From NCBI RefSeq assembly GCF_038630985.1, contig NZ_CP152049.1:4049501-4113500 (forward strand): a DNA stretch of 64,000 nucleotides, written 5' to 3'. The translations under genes and the position numbers were made by a program. Position 1 is the first letter of the stretch. Every line of letters starts with the position of its first letter. Below, piece by piece: positions 28,287-36,834 of the stretch. This DNA is from Paenibacillus sp. FSL H8-0548 (lineage in GTDB: Bacteria > Bacillota > Bacilli > Paenibacillales > Paenibacillaceae). Under the pieces are notes generated by a model that saw only the letters and a list, made by a program, of their open reading frames with translations, made no database searches and was not told the origin of the DNA.

Positions 28287-28748
28287 ATGATATTCAAAAA
28301 ATTCGCAGCAGTGCTGCTCGCATGCTGCTCAATTTTACTGATCACACAAGTAGCTGCTGCTCATCCCGCCCATAATTCACCAACTACAGAGGTCGGCTTA
28401 AAGCCGGTTCAAGTTTTTGACGTAGCCGCCGGAAAAGTTGTCAAAACCATTCCTAATGATGCACAGTTCCAAACGTTAGCCGCATCATGGGTCGGCTCCA
28501 TTACGGGACTTGCTCCTCAAGTAACTAATGATGAAAGCTGCAGCTATGTTTACCGAGTTCCCTTAGAGAAGGCTGTTACGATTAAATCGAATGATATCTC
28601 GGTCGTATCCGATGATCTTTTCCTGTTCAATTGTAAAGATAAACCACCGCTTTTGCTCGTATTTGATGAGAAGCGTAGGCCGTACCTGTTCCTGTTCAAA
28701 GCAGACATTAAGCCGTTTATTAAAAAGGTTGGCATTCCTGCCTCCTAG
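28287..28748 (+). CDS. Secreted protein of unknown function
   Basis: A 153-residue protein with a signal peptide (about 1-25, hydrophobic core AAVLLACCSILLITQVAAA, cut near AAAHP). The mature part is small and mixed alpha/beta. It has a single pair of cysteines (DESCSYVY and LFNCKDK) that could form a disulfide. No family was recognised. AGGAGAA lies 9 bases before the ATG. It stands alone between the divergent amidase and the mtnE gene. Coding use looks normal for the region, which supports a real gene. Confidence 0.75.
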   Translation: MIFKKFAAVLLACCSILLITQVAAAHPAHNSPTTEVGLKPVQVFDVAAGKVVKTIPNDAQFQTLAASWVGSITGLAPQVTNDESCSYVYRVPLEKAVTIKSNDISVVSDDLFLFNCKDKPPLLLVFDEKRRPYLFLFKADIKPFIKKVGIPAS

Positions 28749-28836
28749 TCTCCTGCTTCTCTTATCCCCTCATTCGTGCTACATTTAAGCTATTGCCTAA
28801 ATAGATAGCGATTTTTTATGTGGAGTGTGAGGGTAT

Positions 28837-30033
28837 ATGGAAACACAGATCAATCAACACCTTATTCAACCTGCAGATCGGATGAATGGTCTTCCGACGC
28901 AATTTTTTGCCAAGCTGGTCGCCAAAGCGAATGCACAGACGGCCAAAGGACGCGATGTTATCAATTTGGGACAAGGCAATCCGGACCAGCCGACCCCTTC
29001 CCATATTGTTGCGAAGCTGCAGGAAGCTGCCGCTAATCCGTTGTATCATAAATATCCGCCCTTTAGCGGCTATCCCTTTCTAAAGGAAGCCGTTGCGAAG
29101 CGCTACAAGGAAGATTACAACGTAGATGTAGATCCAGCGACTGAGGTCGCCATACTTTTCGGCGGAAAAACAGGACTTGTTGAAATTAGCCAATGCTTGC
29201 TTAATCCAGGCGATGTTTGTCTAGTGCCCGATCCAGGCTATCCTGACTATTGGTCCGGGGTTGCACTCGCCGGAGCTGAGATGGCCTTTATGCCTCTCAC
29301 GGAGCAAAACAACTATTTGCCGGACTATGACGCTATTCGTCCAGATTTAGCTGATCGAGCCAAGCTCATGTTTATGAATTATCCGAACAATCCAACAGGT
29401 GCAGTAGCAAATGCTGAATTTTATGCAAAAACAGTTGAGTTTGCCAAAAAGCACAATATCGTGATCTCAAGTGATTTCGCATATGGCGCAATTGGCTTTG
29501 ACGGCAATAAGGCAATCAGCTTTCTTCAGACACCTGGTGCTAAAGAGGTTGGCGTAGAGTTTTATACTTTATCAAAAACCTACAATATGGCAGGCTGGCG
29601 TGTAGGCTTTGCTATCGGCAATGCTCAAATTGTTAAGCTAATAAACTTAATTCAAGATCATTACTATTGCAGCTTATTCGGCGGTATTCAGGAAGCTGCT
29701 GCCCTTGCACTGACCGGTCCACAGCAATGTGTATCCGATCTAAGAGACATGTATGAGAAAAGACGGAATGCGCTATTCGCTGCGCTTGATCGAATTGGTT
29801 GGAAGGCTGCACGTCCAGGCGGATCTTTTTTCTGCTGGCTGCCAGTTGCTCCTGGCTATACTTCGGAATCATTCGCTGATCTTCTGCTGCAGGAGGCCGA
29901 TGTCGTCGTCGCTCCAGGCGTTGGATTTGGCACGCACGGCGAGGGCTTTGTCCGCCTTGGCTTGTTAACGAATGAAGCACGGCTCGAGGAAGCCATCGAG
30001 CGGATCGGAAAACTTAATTTATTTCAGGCTTAA
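28837..30033 (+). CDS. mtnE: Methionine aminotransferase of the salvage pathway
   Basis: Fold type I PLP aminotransferase of 398 residues. The PLP lysine is Lys247 (LSKTYNMAGWRVG), with the usual NYPNNPTGA and SDFAYG motifs. B. subtilis MtnE (YkrV) converts 4-methylthio-2-oxobutyrate to methionine, preferably with glutamine as donor. Assignment to MtnE rather than a general aspartate-type enzyme rests on the neighbouring mtnU-like amidase and the mtnWXB genes downstream. No S-box (SAM) riboswitch is visible upstream, unlike in B. subtilis. The proline T-box starts about 70 bases after its stop. Confidence 0.88.
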   Translation: METQINQHLIQPADRMNGLPTQFFAKLVAKANAQTAKGRDVINLGQGNPDQPTPSHIVAKLQEAAANPLYHKYPPFSGYPFLKEAVAKRYKEDYNVDVDPATEVAILFGGKTGLVEISQCLLNPGDVCLVPDPGYPDYWSGVALAGAEMAFMPLTEQNNYLPDYDAIRPDLADRAKLMFMNYPNNPTGAVANAEFYAKTVEFAKKHNIVISSDFAYGAIGFDGNKAISFLQTPGAKEVGVEFYTLSKTYNMAGWRVGFAIGNAQIVKLINLIQDHYYCSLFGGIQEAAALALTGPQQCVSDLRDMYEKRRNALFAALDRIGWKAARPGGSFFCWLPVAPGYTSESFADLLLQEADVVVAPGVGFGTHGEGFVRLGLLTNEARLEEAIERIGKLNLFQA

Positions 30034-30050
30034 TCCGCCATACGCCTTGC

Positions 30051-30079
30051 TTTACAGCAGCATAGGATCATGATATGCT
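30051..30079 (+). promoter_or_regulatory. Candidate sigma-A promoter of the proBAC leader
   Basis: TTTACA (30051-30056) and TATGCT (30074-30079) are separated by exactly 17 bases and stand just before the T-box leader. Matches to consensus are five and four of six. Confidence 0.55.
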
Positions 30080-30100
30080 TATAAGAATTGAACATGAAAC

Positions 30101-30331
30101 GTGATGACGGGACTATTAAGCATGCAGGGTCGCGATCAGAGAGTAAATTCCATGGGCTGCGAGAATTTACCGAAGGCCGCTTGCTGAACCTACCTCCGAG
30201 CGGCCGGTGATGAACCGGACAGCGCCTTCTGTTACAGGCTTAAGCTGGATGATGCTATTTTTAGCGATCATCAACAAAGGTGGTACCGCGGAAGCTCAGA
30301 CTTTCGTCCTTTATGGACGAAGGTCTTTTTT
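30101..30331 (+). promoter_or_regulatory. Proline-specific T-box riboswitch upstream of proB
   Basis: Leader RNA that reads uncharged tRNA. The Stem I landmarks include CAGAGAG at the distal bulge and GGCTGCGAGA at the apical loop. The 3' specifier region reads CTGAACCTACCTCCGAGC. The codon after GAA is CCT (30189-30191), which specifies proline. The T-box proper AAAGGTGGTACCGCGG is at 30276-30291. A terminator follows: a 12-bp stem (30298-30309 with 30315-30326, including one G-T pair) and a T-run to 30331. Uncharged tRNA-Pro should favour the antiterminator and open proBAC. Confidence 0.93.
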
Positions 30332-30363
30332 GTCGTCACGAAACAAGTATAGGATGGGATTAC

Positions 30364-31470
30364 ATGATGACGGATCGAATAGTCGTAAAAATTGGCAGCA
30401 GCTCGCTCACCTCTGAAGAAGGGGGCTTAAATCGCGAACGTATACAATACTTCGCCTCTGAGCTTGCCTCCCTGCATCAAAGCGGATGTCGCGTTATACT
30501 CGTTACCTCCGGTGCTGTTGCAGCGGGCTTTCGACTGATCGGCTACTCCACTAAGCCGAAAATTGTACATGAGAAACAAGCTGCGGCAGCAGTTGGTCAA
30601 GCGCTCCTCATGCAAGCCTATCAGGAAGCCTTTCATGGATATGGCATTGTAGCAGCACAAATATTGCTCACGCGCGCAGACTTCTCCAACCGCCGGCGTA
30701 TACAAAATGCTCTAATGACGATTGAAGAGCTGCTCCGTCTTGGAATCATCCCAATCATTAATGAAAATGATACCGTTGCAACAGATGAGCTCGTTCCTAA
30801 GTTTGGCGATAATGATAGCTTGTCTGCTCTTGTAGCAGCGATGACTAAAGCTGCCAAGCTTGTCATCATTACAGATATGGATGGCTTGTACACAGAAGAT
30901 CCGCGTAAAAATCCGCAAGCGATCAAAATTGAACGTGTTGACCAAATATCCGAGGATATTATGAAGGTTGCCGGCGGTGCTGGCTCTTCTGTCGGTACAG
31001 GCGGAATGCGTTCAAAAATTGAAGCCGCGCGCATTGCGATGCGCGGCGGTGTGCATGCCTTCATTGGCAAGGTTCAGCAGGAAGGCGATCTTAAGCTTGC
31101 CGTTGACGGCATCGGCTCCGGTACTTATTTCGATACGAAGCTGGATAGTCTGTCTATGAAGAAGCAATGGCTTGGTTTTCATTCGATTCCACAAGGCAGT
31201 ATAACGGTCGATGATGGTGCTGTAATTGCACTGCTTAATGGAGGCAAGAGCCTGCTGCCTGCTGGCGTGACCGAAATTGAAGGCGACTTCCACCCCAGCG
31301 ATGTCGTCGAGGTTAAAAATCAACAAGGCGAGACTTTGGGCCGTGGTGTAGTCAATTACGCGGCATGGCAAATTCAAGCGGTAGCCGGTCTTACAACTGA
31401 GGAAGTAAAGCGCAGAGTGGAAGTAAGCCGCATTGAAGTCATTCATCGCGATGAATGGATTACATTGTAA
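30364..31470 (+). CDS. proB: Glutamate 5-kinase
   Basis: First enzyme of proline synthesis; it phosphorylates the gamma-carboxyl of glutamate. It is 368 residues long: an amino-acid kinase domain (IVVKIGSSSL, VTSGAVAAG, IPIINENDTVA, KLVIITDMDGLYT, GTGGMRSKIEAA) followed by a C-terminal PUA domain (about 280-360). The start at 30364 follows GGATGGG. The frame is open further upstream but that part encodes the T-box terminator. It is followed 40 bases later by proA. Confidence 0.95.
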   Translation: MMTDRIVVKIGSSSLTSEEGGLNRERIQYFASELASLHQSGCRVILVTSGAVAAGFRLIGYSTKPKIVHEKQAAAAVGQALLMQAYQEAFHGYGIVAAQILLTRADFSNRRRIQNALMTIEELLRLGIIPIINENDTVATDELVPKFGDNDSLSALVAAMTKAAKLVIITDMDGLYTEDPRKNPQAIKIERVDQISEDIMKVAGGAGSSVGTGGMRSKIEAARIAMRGGVHAFIGKVQQEGDLKLAVDGIGSGTYFDTKLDSLSMKKQWLGFHSIPQGSITVDDGAVIALLNGGKSLLPAGVTEIEGDFHPSDVVEVKNQQGETLGRGVVNYAAWQIQAVAGLTTEEVKRRVEVSRIEVIHRDEWITL

Positions 31471-31510
31471 TTATAATCGTTATCTAAACCTTACAAGGAG
31501 GCTTACTGCT

Positions 31511-32761
31511 ATGACAAGCGAAGTGAGACAAAAAGCATTATTAGCGCAAAACGCAGCAACAACTATGAATCGATTAACGACCGAACAAAAAAATACAGCT
31601 CTCAATCAAATGGCTGATGCCCTGCTTGCTGAACAGGCTGCTATTATTGCAGCTAACGAGCTGGATTTACAGCGCGGACGTGAACAAGGAACAAGCCCTT
31701 CCCTACTCGATCGTCTTGCTCTAAATAGTGACCGTATCGTTGACATAGCTGAAGGTCTTCGACAAATCGTCCAGCTTCCAGATCCAGTCGGCGAGCTGCT
31801 TGAGCATTTTGACCGTCCAAATGGACTTAAGGTTGATAAAGTCCGTGTGCCGCTCGGCGTGATTGGAATGATTTATGAGGCACGTCCTAACGTAACGGTT
31901 GACGCTGCCGGCCTTTGCTTGAAAACAGGCAATAGCGTTGTCCTTCGCGGCGGCTCCGCGGCTATCGAATCGAACCGCAAAATCGTTGAAGTATTGAAGC
32001 AAGCTCTATCGAATACAGCTATGCCTGCGGATGCGATTCAGCTCATCGAGGATTCAGACCGTGCTTCTGTCAATGAAATGCTTAAGCTGAATGGATTATT
32101 GGATGTAGTCATCCCACGCGGCGGCGCCTCCTTAATTCGCAATGTAGTCGAAAATGCAACTGTGCCTGTCATTGAAACCGGTGCTGGTATTTGTCATACC
32201 TTCGTAGATGAAAGTGCAGATTACAGCATGGCTGCAGAAATTGCATTTAATGCCAAAGTACAGCGCCCTTCTGTCTGCAATTCGATGGAAACACTGCTTG
32301 TACATGAATCATTCGCTGAGAAGCATCTCGCTGCGCTCGCTGATCGTTTTCTCCAAGCAAATGTCGAGCTTCGCGGCAGTGAAGAAGCGGTTGCTTTAAT
32401 TCCAGGAACTAAGCTTGCTACTCATGAGGATTACAGCACAGAATATAACGACTATATTATGAATATCCGTATCGTACCGAATCTTGATGCTGCTTTGGCA
32501 CATATCCGTCAATTCAGCACGAAGCATTCCGAGTGTATCGTTACCGAAGATAGCGTAAATGCAGACCGATTCATTACTGAGGTAGATGCCGCAGCGGTCT
32601 ATCACAACGCCTCTACTCGTTTTACTGACGGATTTGAGTTCGGCTTTGGCGCAGAAATCGGCATCAGCACCCAAAAGCTTCATGCACGTGGTCCAATGGG
32701 ACTCCCTGCACTGACGTCAACTAAATATCGAATTTACGGAAGTGGACAAATTAGAGGATAA
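31511..32761 (+). CDS. proA: Gamma-glutamyl phosphate reductase
   Basis: NADPH-dependent enzyme (416 residues) that reduces gamma-glutamyl phosphate to glutamate semialdehyde, the second step of proline synthesis. Aldehyde-dehydrogenase-fold landmarks include GVIGMIYEARPNVTVDAA, NSVVLRGGSAA and the catalytic cysteine in QRPSVCNSMET. The C-terminal GPMGLPALTSTKY is typical of ProA. The start was set at 31511 because AAGGAGG lies 10 bases before it; the open frame upstream overlaps proB. Confidence 0.96.
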   Translation: MTSEVRQKALLAQNAATTMNRLTTEQKNTALNQMADALLAEQAAIIAANELDLQRGREQGTSPSLLDRLALNSDRIVDIAEGLRQIVQLPDPVGELLEHFDRPNGLKVDKVRVPLGVIGMIYEARPNVTVDAAGLCLKTGNSVVLRGGSAAIESNRKIVEVLKQALSNTAMPADAIQLIEDSDRASVNEMLKLNGLLDVVIPRGGASLIRNVVENATVPVIETGAGICHTFVDESADYSMAAEIAFNAKVQRPSVCNSMETLLVHESFAEKHLAALADRFLQANVELRGSEEAVALIPGTKLATHEDYSTEYNDYIMNIRIVPNLDAALAHIRQFSTKHSECIVTEDSVNADRFITEVDAAAVYHNASTRFTDGFEFGFGAEIGISTQKLHARGPMGLPALTSTKYRIYGSGQIRG

Positions 32762-32810
32762 TTTTTAAGCATCTTAAAAACCTTATCGAACAAAATGGAG
32801 GATTGCTAAA

Positions 32811-33680
32811 ATGACTTTATTAACAAAAGCCGGTATTGCCAGCCAACAGCTTTGCTTCTACGGTGCCGGTTCGATGGCTGAAGCAATCGTTAAAGGGCTC
32901 ACCCATGAAAAGCTTGTTGAACCAAGCCATATTTCGATGTTAAATCGTCAAAATACGGACCGACTCACAGAGCTTAACGATCGTTATGGCATTCAAACCA
33001 TCGTTCAGGGCTCTTCTAATGAAGCCTTTCTACGCAATGCAGATATCATTTTTCTAATGATGAAACCAAAGGATGCTGCCGAAGCGATCACTGCCATAAA
33101 ACCATTCGTTTCTCCGAACCAGCTCTTTATTTCCGTTATCGCTGGCTTGTCCATTCGTGCGATCGAGCAGCTGCTCGGAACGCCTTCTGCTGTCGTACGT
33201 GCAATGCCTAATACTTCAAGCTCTATTGGACTCGGTGCGACTGGAATCAGCTATTCTGAATCGATAACATCGCAGCAGAAAGCATTAACGGAAGTAATTT
33301 TCAGCTCTGTCGGCATAAATGCTATTGTTGAAGAATCGCTTCAGCAAGCGATAACTGGCGTTTCGGGCAGCGGCCCAGCTTACGTCTATTATTTTATGGA
33401 ATCGATGATTGCGTCTGCGGTTGAGCTTGGACTGACCAGTGAAGCAGCCAAAGAATTGGTCGTTCAGACTGTCCTTGGTGCAGCAGAGATGGTTCGCAAT
33501 ACGGGCGAGGAGCCGGCCGAGCTTCGCCGCAAAGTAACTTCACCGGGCGGTACAACTCAAGCAGCTATTGAGCTTATGGAAGAGAACCGCTTATCAGAAA
33601 CGATTAATAAAGCTGTGCATCGCTCTGCGGAACGAGCGGGCGAGCTCGGTGCAGCTATTGAGAGGAGCATCACAGAATGA
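32811..33680 (+). CDS. proC: Pyrroline-5-carboxylate reductase
   Basis: Final proline enzyme, 289 residues. The N-terminal Rossmann domain has FYGAGSMAEAIVKG, an FxGxGxM-type dinucleotide motif. The C-terminal dimerisation domain has AITGVSGSGPAYVYYFMES and RRKVTSPGGTTQAAIELME, both diagnostic. TGGAGG precedes the ATG. Its stop overlaps the mtnW start by 4 bases, which links proline synthesis to the methionine salvage genes in one transcript. Confidence 0.96.
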   Translation: MTLLTKAGIASQQLCFYGAGSMAEAIVKGLTHEKLVEPSHISMLNRQNTDRLTELNDRYGIQTIVQGSSNEAFLRNADIIFLMMKPKDAAEAITAIKPFVSPNQLFISVIAGLSIRAIEQLLGTPSAVVRAMPNTSSSIGLGATGISYSESITSQQKALTEVIFSSVGINAIVEESLQQAITGVSGSGPAYVYYFMESMIASAVELGLTSEAAKELVVQTVLGAAEMVRNTGEEPAELRRKVTSPGGTTQAAIELMEENRLSETINKAVHRSAERAGELGAAIERSITE

Positions 33681-34906
33681 ACGGAGTATGTATTGCCACT
33701 TATCGTTCTCATGACGATAAAGCCGATTTTAACAAAAAAGCTCTTTCGATCGCTGTTGGCTTAACGGTCGGCAGCTGGACGGAGCTTCCTGAAGCACAGA
33801 AGGCTCATATGGAAAAACATCTTGGCAAGGTGCTTTCGGTCAACGTACATGAACCGGCAAATGCTGCACCTGGCGAGCGTTATGCTGATATTCAAATTGC
33901 TTATCCCGACATAAACTTCAGCCGCGACCTGCCTGCCCTGCTCGTTACTGTGTTTGGCAAGCTTTCGATGGATGGAAAAATCAAGCTTCTGGACTTGGAT
34001 GTTTCCGAGACATTTGCCTCTGCCTTCCCAGGTCCAAAATTTGGGCTTCAAGGCGTTCGCAACTTGCTTGGCGTGCATGACCGTCCCTTACTTATGAGCA
34101 TTTTCAAATCTGTAGTTGGCTATGATCTAGCTAACCTGCAGGATCAATTTTACAAGCAAGCGCTTGGCGGTGTCGATCTCATTAAGGACGACGAAATTTT
34201 GTTTGAAAATCCACTGACGCCGCTTGAGAAGCGTGTGGAAGCCTGCATGTCGGCAGCAAGCCGTGCAGAAGCAGAAACCGGCCAAAAGCTGTTGTACGCT
34301 GTCAACCTGACAGGACCTACCTCACAGCTAGCTGCAAATGCACGAAAAGCCATTAATGCTGGTGCTAATGCGCTCCTATTTAATGTTCTCTCCTACGGCT
34401 ATGATGTGCTCCATGAGTTAAGCAGTGATACGTCCATTACAGTGCCTATTGCTGCACATCCAGCGATGGCTGGTGCCATGTATCCTTCGCCGCATTATGG
34501 TATTAGCGCTTCGCTGCTGCTTGGCAAGCTTATGCGTCTTGCAGGTGCTGATCTTGTCCTGTTCCCATCACCGTATGGCTCTGTTGTCATGCCTAAGGAA
34601 GAGAATCTTGCAGTTAAGGATGCCCTGCTTGAGCCGCTGCATGGCCTTCGCGCCAGCTTCCCAATACCATCCGCTGGCATTCATCCTGGTCTTGTACCGT
34701 TAATTCTAAAAGATTTCGGCACGGATGTAGTTGTTAATGCTGGCGGCGGCATTCACGGTCATCCGATGGGGACAGCAGCAGGCGGACAAGCTTTCCGCCA
34801 AGCGATTTCAGCAACCCTAAATGGAGTTCCCCTTCGCAATGCCGCTGAGCAAGCAGGCAACGAAGCATTGCAGGCCGCAATACAAGCTTGGGGGATCAAA
34901 GAATAA
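33677..34906 (+). CDS. mtnW: 2,3-diketo-5-methylthiopentyl-1-phosphate enolase (RuBisCO-like)
   Basis: RuBisCO-like protein of 409 residues acting in methionine salvage; it enolises diketo-methylthiopentyl phosphate. The carbamylated lysine is Lys170 in GGVDLIKDDE, which keeps the metal-binding Asp/Glu. The motifs GPKFGLQGVRNLLGV and GGGIHGHPMGTAAGG match MtnW. It lacks true RuBisCO catalytic residues around loop 6 (FPSPYGSVVMPKEE), so CO2 fixation is not expected. It is the first of three tightly coupled genes (mtnW, mtnX, mtnB). Confidence 0.96.
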   Translation: MNGVCIATYRSHDDKADFNKKALSIAVGLTVGSWTELPEAQKAHMEKHLGKVLSVNVHEPANAAPGERYADIQIAYPDINFSRDLPALLVTVFGKLSMDGKIKLLDLDVSETFASAFPGPKFGLQGVRNLLGVHDRPLLMSIFKSVVGYDLANLQDQFYKQALGGVDLIKDDEILFENPLTPLEKRVEACMSAASRAEAETGQKLLYAVNLTGPTSQLAANARKAINAGANALLFNVLSYGYDVLHELSSDTSITVPIAAHPAMAGAMYPSPHYGISASLLLGKLMRLAGADLVLFPSPYGSVVMPKEENLAVKDALLEPLHGLRASFPIPSAGIHPGLVPLILKDFGTDVVVNAGGGIHGHPMGTAAGGQAFRQAISATLNGVPLRNAAEQAGNEALQAAIQAWGIKE

Positions 34907-35589
34907 TGACGGACAACAAAGCAGCTAAGAAACGCATCGTGTTTTGTGATTTTGATGGGACCATTACGGTAAATGACAACATTATTGCAATTATCAAGCA
35001 TTTTAATCCCGAGGGCTGGGAGAAAATTGCCGAGCAAACCATTGCGCAGGAATTGACCATCATGGATGGTGTCGGACAATTGTTCCGCTTGCTCCCAGCG
35101 TCGATGCAGCAAGAAGTTATTGAATTTAGCATTTCCAATGCGCGAATTCGTGAAGGCTTTGCTGAATTCCTTGCTTATTGCCGTGAGCAGGAAATTGATT
35201 TTTACGTCACTAGCGGTGGAATCGACTTTTTCGTCTACCCGATACTCGAGTCATTTTCTATTCCAAAAGACCATATTTACTGCAACAGCAGTGATTTTAG
35301 CGGGGAACGTATCGAAATATTGTGGCCAAATCCGTGTGACGAGCATTGCAGCAACAAGTGCGGCATGTGCAAAACGACAATTATGCGCCGCTTTCCTGCA
35401 GAGCAATATGAGCGCATTATTATAGGTGACAGTGTAACTGATTTTGAAGGTGCCAAGCTTGCAGATGTGATCTATTCCCGCTCCCACTTAACTGTGAAAT
35501 GCAAGGAGCTTGGTCTTGTACATCATGAATTTGAAACTTTCCATGAAATTATAAATAGTATGACTAACGAAAGGAAGATTGCACAATGA
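34906..35589 (+). CDS. mtnX: 2-hydroxy-3-keto-5-methylthiopentenyl-1-phosphate phosphatase
   Basis: HAD-superfamily phosphatase of 227 residues that forms the acireductone precursor of salvage. Motif I is FCDFDGTITVND with the nucleophile Asp15 and Asp17. TSGGIDFF is motif II and GDSVTDFEGA motif IV. A cysteine cluster CDEHCSNKCGMC is characteristic of MtnX. The start overlaps the mtnW stop by one base (TAATG); a more distant upstream ATG lies inside mtnW. Confidence 0.95.
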   Translation: MTDNKAAKKRIVFCDFDGTITVNDNIIAIIKHFNPEGWEKIAEQTIAQELTIMDGVGQLFRLLPASMQQEVIEFSISNARIREGFAEFLAYCREQEIDFYVTSGGIDFFVYPILESFSIPKDHIYCNSSDFSGERIEILWPNPCDEHCSNKCGMCKTTIMRRFPAEQYERIIIGDSVTDFEGAKLADVIYSRSHLTVKCKELGLVHHEFETFHEIINSMTNERKIAQ

Positions 35590-36239
35590 GCTTTCAACAA
35601 ATTGCCTTAGAAGATAAACAGCGGGCTCTCTCTGAGCTTCGCGAGGTAAAGGAGCTATTCGCAAATCGCGGCTGGTTCCCTGGTACTAGCGGCAATCTAT
35701 CCATTCGTGTTGGTGAATTCCAACCTGATGACTTTCAATTTGCGGTTACCGCCAGCGGAAAGGATAAAACCGTCCATACCCCTGAGGATTATTTATTTGT
35801 CGATCAAGATGGCAAGCCATGCGAAACGACACGCCTGAAGCCATCAGCTGAAACGTTGATCCACTGCGAAATTTATAAGCTAACAGGCGCGGGCGCTATT
35901 TTCCATATTCACTCTGTCTATAATAGTGTTATTTCCGAGTATTTCTGGGATCGCAAATCCGTTCCAGTAGATGGCGTTGAGCTAATTAAAGGCTTTAATA
36001 TTTGGGATGAGGAAGCACAAATCGAAATTCCGATCGTTTCCAATTTTGCACACATCCCTTCTATTGTTCCAGAGGTGACTGAACGTATCGACAAAAAAAT
36101 TCCTGGCATTTTACTGCGTAAGCACGGCATCTATGCTTGGGGAGCTAACGCGTTCGAGGCAAAGCGGCATTTAGAAGCATTCGAATTTATTTTCGAATAT
36201 GTATATCGGTTGGAGCTGTTGCAGCGCGGCAGTCGTTAA
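35586..36239 (+). CDS. mtnB: Methylthioribulose-1-phosphate dehydratase
   Basis: Class II aldolase-fold, zinc-dependent dehydratase of 217 residues. It dehydrates methylthioribulose-1-phosphate to the MtnW substrate. Typical motifs are GWFPGTSGNLSIR, ITASGKDK-like VTASGKDKT, HCEIY and IFHIHSVYNSV with metal histidines, and LLRKHGIYAWG. The start overlaps mtnX by 4 bases and a strong terminator follows. mtnK, mtnA and mtnD are not in the window. Confidence 0.95.
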   Translation: MSFQQIALEDKQRALSELREVKELFANRGWFPGTSGNLSIRVGEFQPDDFQFAVTASGKDKTVHTPEDYLFVDQDGKPCETTRLKPSAETLIHCEIYKLTGAGAIFHIHSVYNSVISEYFWDRKSVPVDGVELIKGFNIWDEEAQIEIPIVSNFAHIPSIVPEVTERIDKKIPGILLRKHGIYAWGANAFEAKRHLEAFEFIFEYVYRLELLQRGSR

Positions 36240-36255
36240 TAGAGTGTAATACGAG

Positions 36256-36297
36256 AAAAGGTGAGCGTACAGCAGATGCTGTACGCTCACCTTTTTT
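36256..36297 (+). terminator. Terminator of the proBAC-mtnWXB unit
   Basis: A perfect stem AGGTGAGCGTACAGC/GCTGTACGCTCACCT of 15 bp with a four-base loop, preceded by AAA and followed by seven T, begins 17 bases after mtnB. Confidence 0.92.
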
Positions 36298-36834
36298 TGA
36301 AATATAGGAACGTATAGCATTTCGCCATAATTTCTCTCTATTTCTCCGGAATGAACGCACTGGCGCCGCCAAAGGACAGCGACAGCCTTTCACCTTAGTT
36401 CAAATGATATCGTTTTAGGAGAAGCAGTCTAGACTGCACTTTGTACAATAGAAACCTCACATGAGAGCTGTTTCAGATGGCTACATTGTAATATTGCAGT
36501 AGAATGAGCTCCAAACCAACGAATACCGCCCTAGAATAGGCATTCTATTGCACAAACTACAGTGTACGTATCGAGTCAGGCAAATAACGTCGATTACGTT
36601 GTACAAACTGCAGCGTAGCCTCCCTCGTCCGATAGCGCTATTTCCTAAACGAACTAACCCAACTATATCAGTTGGACCAGAGAAATCGGCAGTGTCCTTG
36701 ACTGTATTTCCCTAAGATATGAATGTAACGCTTGATAACGTTCATCCCTGCCTGTTCGAGTTATTTGCTTTCTAATTCGACATGCAGGTCGTTATTTCCT
36801 TACCATAGGTTTCTAAAACTTTAGTTCAACTTCT
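36298..36834. other. Gene-free stretch with degenerate dispersed repeats
   Basis: No gene is supported in these 537 bases. They hold three related sequence units, described in the next entry. The rest shows no promoter or structure I can name. Confidence 0.6.
36434..36617. repeat. Degenerate 18-20 bp repeat in three copies, one inverted
   Basis: TTGCACAAACTACAGTGTA (36548-36566) and TTGTACAAACTGCAGCGTA (36599-36617) are direct copies matching at 16 of 19 positions, 51 bases apart. An inverted relative, GCACTTTGTACAATAGAA (36436-36453), matches the reverse complement of TTCTATTGCACAAACTAC at 15 of 18. It may be a dispersed intergenic family or the remains of a small mobile element. Confidence 0.55.

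Noticed and set aside
28749..28836. SAM riboswitch before mtnE
   Set aside because: The gap is only 88 bases and shows no S-box landmarks.
33677..34906. True RuBisCO
   Set aside because: The sequence and its mtnX/mtnB neighbours identify the RuBisCO-like enolase MtnW.
36187..36393. Minus-strand open frame over the mtnB end
   Set aside because: It overlaps the mtnB coding end and terminator and has no binding site.
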